From the NCBI RefSeq assembly GCF_002407605.1, contig NZ_NXGV01000002.1:248001-312000 (forward strand): DNA of 64,000 nt, written 5' to 3'. Under the pieces are notes generated by a model. It was not told the origin of the DNA. It searched no databases and saw nothing but the letters and a program-made list of their open reading frames with translations. Every line of letters begins with the position of its first letter. Position 1 is the first letter of the stretch. A program made the translations under genes and the position numbers. Positions 28,060-34,457 of the stretch are shown here, in pieces. The stretch comes from Marinobacter sp. ANT_B65 (GTDB taxonomy: Bacteria; Pseudomonadota; Gammaproteobacteria; Pseudomonadales; Oleiphilaceae).

Positions 28060-28073
28060 TTGATATACGTCAA
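28060..28073. promoter_or_regulatory. Candidate FNR/Anr-type box upstream of sqr
   Basis: TTGATATACGTCAA matches the FNR/Anr consensus TTGAT-N4-ATCAA at 9 of 10 positions. Its near edge lies 41 nt upstream of the sqr start codon. It could tie sulfide oxidation to oxygen supply. One site read by eye, so tentative. Confidence 0.4.
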
Positions 28074-28099
28074 AGCTTAGCAAACAATTGGTTCTATCG

Positions 28100-28120
28100 T
28101 TATATAAAATAGTAATATAA
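28100..28120. promoter_or_regulatory. AT-rich inverted repeat in the sqr/dsrE-like divergent promoter
   Basis: TTATAT-N9-ATATAA is a 21-bp palindrome in the AT-rich part of the 246-bp divergent region. It resembles operators of small winged-helix repressors such as ArsR-type sulfide sensors in layout only; no such regulator gene is in the window. Confidence 0.35.
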
Positions 28121-28264
28121 AGCTGTCACTCCTTTGGGGATCAGTATGATGAGGTTTGTACTGGCCATGATGAGAGTGAAGGTGACTTTGTCACTGAGTT
28201 GGGTGAACAGACGGCATAGGCTGGAATCATACCGACGATAAACCGATACAAGGAGCACTTCATA

Positions 28265-28705
28265 ATGATCAGATCACTCAAGGCACTTGTCGCAGCGGCT
28301 GTGGTTGCCGTTGCCCCTATCAGCGCTCACGCAGGAGATCAGAAAATGGTTGAGGAAGTACTGGTGATTCTTTCAAGCGATTCCTTACAGACTCAGGGTA
28401 TGGCTATGGTGCTTTCCAATACTATGGCTCAGAAGGGGGCCAGGGTGAATGTACTGTTGTGTGACAAAGCGGGCGACCTGGCGCTGAAAAACTACGATGC
28501 ACCTGCTCTGAAGCCAAAGGATGTAACCCCCGGCCAGATGCTGCGTGGGTTGATGAAGCAGGGTGGCGTGGCCAACGTTTGCGCTCTTTACCTGCCTAAC
28601 AGCGACTACACTAAGGATGACCTGATTGAAGGTGTGGGTGTTGCTACCCCACCGGAAATGGCAGATCAGATGCTGAACCCAGCGATGCGTACCTTTACAT
28701 TCTGA
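28265..28705 (+). CDS. Exported DsrE-like sulfur-carrier-type protein
   Basis: The 146-residue protein has a signal peptide ending AHA (residue 23), then a DsrE/DsrF-like alpha-beta fold: EEVLVILSSDSLQTQGMAMVLSN, NVLLCDKAGDLAL and QMLRGLMKQG with GVANVCALYLPNS. Cysteines at 66 and 106 are the only ones in the mature protein and are candidate persulfide carriers. DsrE-type proteins normally act in the cytoplasm, so a clear export signal makes this a periplasmic variant. It diverges from the sulfide:quinone oxidoreductase gene. AAGGAG precedes ATG by 9 nt, and a strong terminator follows. Confidence 0.85.
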   Translation: MIRSLKALVAAAVVAVAPISAHAGDQKMVEEVLVILSSDSLQTQGMAMVLSNTMAQKGARVNVLLCDKAGDLALKNYDAPALKPKDVTPGQMLRGLMKQGGVANVCALYLPNSDYTKDDLIEGVGVATPPEMADQMLNPAMRTFTF

Positions 28706-28730
28706 GCCTCTCCGTTATATGCGAAGGGCG

Positions 28731-28768
28731 TAAAAAAAGCCGGCCTCCTGACAGGGCCGGCTTTTTTG
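28731..28768. terminator. Bidirectional terminator between dsrE-like and cytochrome b genes
   Basis: An 8-bp GC-rich stem (28738-28745 with 28755-28762) is flanked by an A-run and a T-run. It serves the plus-strand DsrE-like gene and the minus-strand cytochrome operon that converge here. Confidence 0.92.
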
Positions 28769-28784
28769 TTGGTGGCAGGAGGGG

Positions 28785-29396
28785 TCAGGATTTACTGGCA
28801 GGCTCGTCCAGATCCTCGTAACCGGTCACCATGGGTTTGATGTGGCTGGTCAGGGTGTGACCCATCGTAGTCATATACACATGAGCAATAATGAAAACCA
28901 GCATGGCAAAGGCTGCAGCGGTATGAACCAGTGCTACGGTTTCAAGGTTGAGAGCTCCTGCAAGCATGGCCGGCCAGTCGTTGTAAAACAGATACAGCAG
29001 GCCGCTCGCCCAGATAATGGGGGAGATCACTAGTTTGAAAAACAGGTAGGCCAGTCTCTGTAATGGGTTGTGTTTGGCTTTGGTTGTTTTACGGTAGGGG
29101 TGTTCAGCTCCGGTAAACGTACCAATCAGGTAGTAGTGTATTACCGCAAACAGCCCCTTGCTGGTGGGCACATACTGGCGCCACTCACCCGTGGTGATGT
29201 GCCAGAAGATTGCAAACAGCCAGAGCACGATCAGCGACCAGGCTGCGATGGTATGCAGCTGCGTTGCGTCACCAAACCTCAACAGTGAATAACTGCCGTG
29301 TATTTCAAAGCCGGTTATCAGCAGGCTGAAAATCAGCAAGGCCTGAAACCAGTGCCAGAAGCGCTCAAAGCGTTTGTATACCAGTACCCGGCTCAT
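28785..29396 (-). CDS. Membrane cytochrome b (b561/thiosulfate-reductase gamma-like)
   Basis: The 203-residue integral membrane protein has four or five hydrophobic helices and heme-ligand-type histidines: RFERFWHWFQALLIFSLLIT, TQLHTIAAWSLIVLWLFAIFWH and LVHTAAAFAMLVFIIAHVYMT. It belongs to the DHH-type cytochrome b family that links quinol to periplasmic oxidoreductases. The open frame extends to 29573, but the start is ATG 29396, whose ATG overlaps the TGA of the octaheme gene (ATGA). Coupling says the two work as one membrane complex: cytochrome b exchanging electrons with quinone, the octaheme protein acting on the periplasmic substrate. Confidence 0.88.
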   Translation of the reverse strand: MSRVLVYKRFERFWHWFQALLIFSLLITGFEIHGSYSLLRFGDATQLHTIAAWSLIVLWLFAIFWHITTGEWRQYVPTSKGLFAVIHYYLIGTFTGAEHPYRKTTKAKHNPLQRLAYLFFKLVISPIIWASGLLYLFYNDWPAMLAGALNLETVALVHTAAAFAMLVFIIAHVYMTTMGHTLTSHIKPMVTGYEDLDEPASKS

Positions 29397-31006
29397 GATT
29401 GCTTCCTCTTTCTGAAGACCACACGCAGAAGGCCGTGGATGATAACTCCTGCCAGGGTGAGCGCTACAACCAGCCAGCCGATACGATCCAGCCAGGGATT
29501 GCTGCTGTGTCCTGGTATGTAGATGCCACCAATACCTGCCAGGCGGCTTTCTCCAGCGTGGCAGGAGCCGCAATGCAGGGCCTGATCAGCGGGCGGTACC
29601 ATGTGGGTAATCGGCCAGTACATTCTGGTTTCAATGAAATCAAAGTTACCGCTGAAGGGCATACCCGACATGTCGCTGGCGGCCTGAAGAGCCTTGGGCC
29701 AGTCGTAGTTGCTCCAGAGTGACGAGTCATCTGCGCCGAACACATGAGTTGCCAGGAGCGTTTTCCGCTCGGTATCGAAAGGCTGTTTGCCACGCATCAG
29801 CTTGAACGGCCAGATGCGTGAGTCAGGATCATCCGGCCCGCCTTCAATCCGGTTGATCTCCAGCGGCGGATTTTCAACATCGAGAACCTCATCAATCATG
29901 GTGTACTCAACGGTGCCGTTAAACCATGCGTAGTAGGGAACCACATTTTCACCGTAGCGGAAGTCACCCTTCTCACTCAGGTAGCTTAAGTGGCCGTGCT
30001 CATCGTACTCGGTGACTGGCTTACCTTCGGCATCCAGCTTTCCGGCAGTTGACCAGTCCCACCACATCTTTGTGGGCACGCCTCCCCGGGCAAATGCAGG
30101 CACATGACAGGTCTGGCATGCGAGCTTATCTATGTGATCGTTGAGCTTTTTTTTGTGATGGGGTGCTCCGCCATGACAGGACTCACAGCTTGCGCGGCTG
30201 AGATCTGTGTGGCCGGGTACATCAATACCAAGAGTATCTTTGGCGTTTACCTGATAACGGCTGCCAGAAACACTGTGGCCCCAGGTTGTGTGGCAGTCTG
30301 AACAGGTGAAATTGCCACCTTCGGGAGACATGTGCACGTCCAGCGACCGGTCGGGTGTTACCAGCGAGGAGTCGAGGTCGCCATGTTTGATACCGTCTCC
30401 GCCTCCGCCATAGAAGTGGCAGCTGCCGCAGTTGGCGCGACCGCTGGCACCCACGTTCTGTGCAATGTTGGGCAGGTCTGGCGGTTGAACAATCTTGCCA
30501 CTGCCCTTGGGCCATTCCCGCGGAATATAGGTGGGGTCACCGGCGAGCGTCGGAAATTTCCAGTAATCACCGGTTGTGTCGTGACACACCAGGCAGTCCA
30601 CCGCCGAATCAGCTTCCGGCGGCGGTTGCCGCATGTCATTCCAGCCGTAACCTGCGTGGCAGGATGTGCAGCGAGGCTCATTGGTTATGGCCATTCCGCA
30701 GAAGCTGTTGATAACCTGATTCTTACCCAGGGCCTGCCCTGTTTCGGCATGTTTATAAAGCCAGGTCCAGTGTGTGGTTGCCTTGATCTGCCCGGCGGCT
30801 TCTGTATGGCATTTCACACAGGCTTCGGTTACGTCGCTGGCGGTTTCGAACGGGCCTTCGAGAGATCTGAATTTACTGTGATCAGCTGTGGGAGGAGCGT
30901 GTTCAACCGCTGCTTGCGCAGGAAACGTAGCTGCCAGCATCAATACGGCCACCAGCATGCTCATTCCCAATTGCCGGGGGTGGCGAATCGAGATCAGCTT
31001 TGCCAT
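29393..31006 (-). CDS. Octaheme c-type cytochrome, tetrathionate reductase family, with C-terminal membrane anchor
   Basis: The 537-residue exported protein has a signal peptide ending about residue 33 (PAQAA). Eight CXXCH heme sites lie near residues 63, 113, 138, 193, 235, 274, 297 and 479, and a C-terminal transmembrane helix (about 510-530) is followed by RKRKQS. The count and spacing, including the long gap before the last heme, fit the Shewanella octaheme tetrathionate reductase family; those enzymes also reduce nitrite and hydroxylamine in vitro, so the natural substrate is open. I use ATG 31006, with GGAG 6 nt upstream, rather than 31018. A rhodanese gene lies just upstream and a coupled cytochrome b downstream. 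Confidence 0.9.
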   Translation of the reverse strand: MAKLISIRHPRQLGMSMLVAVLMLAATFPAQAAVEHAPPTADHSKFRSLEGPFETASDVTEACVKCHTEAAGQIKATTHWTWLYKHAETGQALGKNQVINSFCGMAITNEPRCTSCHAGYGWNDMRQPPPEADSAVDCLVCHDTTGDYWKFPTLAGDPTYIPREWPKGSGKIVQPPDLPNIAQNVGASGRANCGSCHFYGGGGDGIKHGDLDSSLVTPDRSLDVHMSPEGGNFTCSDCHTTWGHSVSGSRYQVNAKDTLGIDVPGHTDLSRASCESCHGGAPHHKKKLNDHIDKLACQTCHVPAFARGGVPTKMWWDWSTAGKLDAEGKPVTEYDEHGHLSYLSEKGDFRYGENVVPYYAWFNGTVEYTMIDEVLDVENPPLEINRIEGGPDDPDSRIWPFKLMRGKQPFDTERKTLLATHVFGADDSSLWSNYDWPKALQAASDMSGMPFSGNFDFIETRMYWPITHMVPPADQALHCGSCHAGESRLAGIGGIYIPGHSSNPWLDRIGWLVVALTLAGVIIHGLLRVVFRKRKQS

Positions 31007-31069
31007 GACATTCTCCATGTTAAAACGCCCATTCAGGGAACTGCCTGCGACCTGTCAGTACAGATGCTT

Positions 31070-31615
31070 TCAAGGCCGGTATATTTTTTCCGGATTAAGC
31101 GTCATGGACCAGGGCAAGCCCTCGTTCTGCCAGCCGTTCACAATTCTCATACCGGCTTTTTTGCCTTCTTTGGCACTGCTGCCCTGAAAACCATGATCAA
31201 TGTATTTTACGTTGCTGAAACCGCGTTCCAGCAGGTACTCGGCACTGGGTTTGCCGCGGCTTGAGCCGGAACGGCACATGGTGATGATCAGTGCATCTTT
31301 GGTTAGCCCTTTGTCCTTCAGGGCCTGCTCAACACCGGCTGCAAAGTCGGGGTTGGTTTTCATGGCAAACCGGCCTTTGTCGGCAAGAAAATTGGTGCGA
31401 TCGGCCAGCTTGAAAGGAAGGTTTTTATCCACCGTATCGGTGAAGCCGATAAACATTATTTCTACCGGATCTCTTACATCAACAAACAGGATCTGGTCGC
31501 CCTGTTTTTGTACCAGGTCGTAAGTTTCCTGAGGGGTAAGAGACAGAGCCTCTTCTGCCGATGCATAAAAGCTCAGCCCGAAGGTCATGAGAAGTGCAGT
31601 CAGTAACAGCCTCAT
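31070..31615 (-). CDS. Exported rhodanese-like sulfurtransferase
   Basis: The 181-residue protein has a signal peptide (about 1-20, ending YASA) and one rhodanese domain. The active-site loop is CRSGSSR with Cys114, preceded by FVDVRDPVEIMFIGF, which is the typical CH2A motif. It probably carries or transfers sulfane sulfur in the periplasm. The frame is open to 31663, but AGGAG before ATG 31615 and the signal peptide set the start. It begins a likely operon of rhodanese, octaheme cytochrome and cytochrome b; the gap to the octaheme start is 63 nt. Confidence 0.9.
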   Translation of the reverse strand: MRLLLTALLMTFGLSFYASAEEALSLTPQETYDLVQKQGDQILFVDVRDPVEIMFIGFTDTVDKNLPFKLADRTNFLADKGRFAMKTNPDFAAGVEQALKDKGLTKDALIITMCRSGSSRGKPSAEYLLERGFSNVKYIDHGFQGSSAKEGKKAGMRIVNGWQNEGLPWSMTLNPEKIYRP

Positions 31616-31784
31616 CGGTTTTTCTCCTGAAGTCGGAATACAATAGAATTCGTCTTCCACCATACTCCCAAAATGCAGAATGTCTCAATTATCGGTATAA
31701 GCTTATAACCAGGGTTTGACCAGGATCAAAGCGGCGGGCAGGTTGCTGCTACAATTACTGATCTGATAAGACGGAGTCATTCAA

Positions 31785-33350
31785 TTGTCGAACGGGTTCA
31801 GGCGGAGTGATCTGCGCGCAATATCCATCCTGGCTGTATTGCTGGTCATAAGCGGATGCGCTTTGCCTCCAATGGCTGAACGTACCGAGAGCTGGTCGGT
31901 GCCAGCCGGGCAAACCGCGGATACCCGGCTGGGCCGCGCGATTGCTCCGTTAACAGACGCGCATCCGGGCGCGAGTGGGGTCGTAATGCTTGAAAACCCA
32001 TACGATGCCTTCGCTGCGCGGGCGTTGTTGGCTGAGGGGGCCGAAGTGACGCTGGATGTCCAGTACTACATCTGGCAGTACGACGTTACCGGCACAATGC
32101 TGCTTGATGCGCTATACAGGGCCGCAGAAAGGGGTGTTCGTGTTCGCGTCCTGCTGGATGACAACGGCATCTCCGGGCTGGATGAGCCGCTTGCCGCGCT
32201 GGATACGCACCCGAATATTGAAATTCGCCTGTTTAACCCGTTTGTAGTGCGCAACCCCAAATGGATCGGCTACCTGACCAGCTTCCCGCGCCTGAATCAT
32301 CGTATGCACAATAAATCGTTCACCGCCGATAATCAGGCCACCATCATCGGCGGACGTAATATTGCGGATGCATATTTCGGAGCGGGCCAGGGGGCATTGT
32401 TCGCAGACCTTGATGTCTTAGCCATCGGCCCGGTGGTACAGGAGCTTTCTGATGACTTTGACCGTTACTGGTCCAGTGCATCGGCATACCCTGCAACGAC
32501 TATTTTGCCCGCGGCCGACCGGGATGATCTTGCCCGGGTCGTGGATACAGCCAGGCAAAGCAACTCGAGCTCCGAGGCCAGTAAATATATCTGTGTCGTG
32601 GCTGAGTCAGGCCTCCTTAAAGAGCTGCTGGAAGGTAACCTGGTGTACACTTGGGCACCGGTTACTATGGTCAGTGATGACCCGGCCAAGGTGCTGGGCA
32701 AGAAGCCGGAGACGGGATTGCTGAGCCGGCAGCTTGCTGAAGCCATGGGCAGCCCCGAGCGCTCTGTAACACTGGTCTCTCCATACTTTATCCCCACCCA
32801 GGCCGGTGTGGAAATGTTTCGTGATATGGAGAGTAAGGGTGTTCAGGTACGCGTGCTGACCAACTCCCTGGAAGCCAACGACGTGGCTATGGTGCATGCC
32901 GGTTATGCGAAATACCGGAAGCCGCTGCTGGAAGCCGGAGTGCAGCTGTTTGAGATGCGCAAGCTGCCGGAGGGAATGCCTGTGGAGAGCCAGCTGCAAA
33001 ACAACCTGATGGGCAGCTCTGTTTCCAGCCTTCATGCCAAAACCTTTGCTGTAGATAGTGAAAGGCTTTTTGTCGGTTCGTTCAATTTCGACCCCCGGTC
33101 GGTCCACATCAATACCGAGTTGGGTTTTGTTATTGAGAGTCCGAAGCTGACCCGGATGATGGAGGCGCGATTTGATGAGCAGACGCACGTTACCGCATAT
33201 GAGTTGGTGCTGGACGACGACGGCGATATACAGTGGATTGAGCGCAATGGCGAAGAAGTTATCCGGCATAGCCACGATCCGGGGACCGGGTTGGTAAAGC
33301 GTATGATGGTTGCTCTTTTCTCGTTCCTGCCTATTGAATCGTTGCTTTAA
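31785..33350 (+). CDS. Phospholipase D/cardiolipin synthase-like lipoprotein (ClsC/YmdC type)
   Basis: The 521-residue protein carries two HKD phosphodiesterase motifs, HNKSFTADNQATIIGGRN (about 175-192) and HAKTFAVDSERLFVGSFN (about 417-434). Each holds His, Lys and Asp followed by the downstream Gly-Gly/Ser-Asn. The N-terminus contains a lipobox-like VISGC (Cys26), suggesting a lipoprotein. The layout (VQYYIWQYDVTG, then LDDNGISGLD) is that of ClsC/YmdC, which makes cardiolipin using phosphatidylethanolamine as donor. The start is TTG 31785 after ACGGAG with about 8-nt spacing; there is no good ATG nearby. It stands alone, reading away from the rhodanese operon. Confidence 0.86.
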   Translation: MSNGFRRSDLRAISILAVLLVISGCALPPMAERTESWSVPAGQTADTRLGRAIAPLTDAHPGASGVVMLENPYDAFAARALLAEGAEVTLDVQYYIWQYDVTGTMLLDALYRAAERGVRVRVLLDDNGISGLDEPLAALDTHPNIEIRLFNPFVVRNPKWIGYLTSFPRLNHRMHNKSFTADNQATIIGGRNIADAYFGAGQGALFADLDVLAIGPVVQELSDDFDRYWSSASAYPATTILPAADRDDLARVVDTARQSNSSSEASKYICVVAESGLLKELLEGNLVYTWAPVTMVSDDPAKVLGKKPETGLLSRQLAEAMGSPERSVTLVSPYFIPTQAGVEMFRDMESKGVQVRVLTNSLEANDVAMVHAGYAKYRKPLLEAGVQLFEMRKLPEGMPVESQLQNNLMGSSVSSLHAKTFAVDSERLFVGSFNFDPRSVHINTELGFVIESPKLTRMMEARFDEQTHVTAYELVLDDDGDIQWIERNGEEVIRHSHDPGTGLVKRMMVALFSFLPIESLL

Positions 33351-33458
33351 GTACCACTCACGCTTTTGATACGCGTCAGTCACTGTGAAGACGTTGGTGA
33401 TAAACTTTCTTTCGTCACGGTATGGTTTCCAAACCCTCAACTGCAGCAGGGAATATGA

Positions 33459-34457
33459 ATGTCACGCTCAACCTCAAGCCCCTATATGAAACTCCTGATT
33501 GCACTGGCGATCATTGCACTGGTTGCCATCGCTGCGTGGCAGTTTCTGCCTGACAGCGATGAGTTGCCCGAATACATTGCTTCTGGGAATGGCCGTATCG
33601 AGGCTACCCAGGTAGATATTGCTACCCGGATTCCAGGCCGGCTGGACAGCATATTTGTGGCTGAAGGTGATCTGATTGAGGCGGGTACCCCGGTGGCAGA
33701 AATGGACACGGATGAACTGGACGCGAGTCTGGCTGCTGCGCAGGCCAACCTGAGCCAGGCGATAGAAGCCAAACGTCTGGCAGAGGCCGTTGTGAAGCAG
33801 CGGGAGAGCGAAAAACGTCTGGCTGGTGCAGAACTGAGCCGGTTTCAGTCTCTGGTAGAAAAAGGTCATGTTTCCCGTGAGCAGCTTGATCAGGCAAGCA
33901 CCGCCGCAGAAACGGCCGATGCCGCATTGCAGGCTGCACGGGTTCAGATTGCTTCAGCCCAGGCAGGTATTGAAGCTGCACAGGCAAGTATCCGCAAAAT
34001 TCAATCCACCATTGATGACAGTCATCTCGACAGCCCGATTGGCGGGCGTGTGCTCTACAGGCTTGCAGAGCCGGGCGAAGTGCTGGCTGCTGGTGGCAAA
34101 GTTGCCACGATACTGGATGTTACCGATGTCTATATGACAGTTTTCCTGCCCACAGCTCAGGCCGGTAAAGTGAGGGTTGGAGCTGAAGCGCGGATTATTC
34201 TGGACGCCTTGCCCGATTTCGTGGTGCCAGCACAGGTCAGTTTTGTCGCTGCTGAAGCTCAATTCACTCCCAAGGCAGTTGAAACCCGCAGTGAACGTGA
34301 AAAGCTCATGTTCAGGGTGCGCATTCGCATCGATCCGGAACTGCTGAACGCCTACCGCGACAGGGTAAAAACCGGTGTGCCGGGTGATGCTTATGTGCGC
34401 CTGGATGAAAGCCAGCCCTGGCCAGAAAGCCTGCAGGTGACCTTGCCCAATGGCTGA
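33459..34457 (+). CDS. HlyD/YhiI-like membrane fusion protein
   Basis: The 332-residue periplasmic adaptor has one N-terminal membrane helix (about 10-28). A biotinyl-lipoyl-like half motif (GRIEATQVDIATRIPGRLDS) and a long coiled-coil hairpin (about 90-180, rich in Ala, Gln and Glu) follow, then the second lipoyl half (DSPIGGRVLYRLAEPGEVLA) and a beta-barrel domain. It is the first gene of a three-gene ABC system matching E. coli yhiI-rbbA-yhhJ, and its stop overlaps the next start by 8 nt. It would bridge the inner-membrane ABC subunits to an outer-membrane channel, which is not encoded here. Confidence 0.9.
   Translation: MSRSTSSPYMKLLIALAIIALVAIAAWQFLPDSDELPEYIASGNGRIEATQVDIATRIPGRLDSIFVAEGDLIEAGTPVAEMDTDELDASLAAAQANLSQAIEAKRLAEAVVKQRESEKRLAGAELSRFQSLVEKGHVSREQLDQASTAAETADAALQAARVQIASAQAGIEAAQASIRKIQSTIDDSHLDSPIGGRVLYRLAEPGEVLAAGGKVATILDVTDVYMTVFLPTAQAGKVRVGAEARIILDALPDFVVPAQVSFVAAEAQFTPKAVETRSEREKLMFRVRIRIDPELLNAYRDRVKTGVPGDAYVRLDESQPWPESLQVTLPNG

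Noticed and set aside
28785..29573. Longer 262-codon form of the cytochrome b gene
   Set aside because: The first 59 codons overlap the octaheme gene in another frame; ATGA coupling at 29393-29396 gives the natural start.
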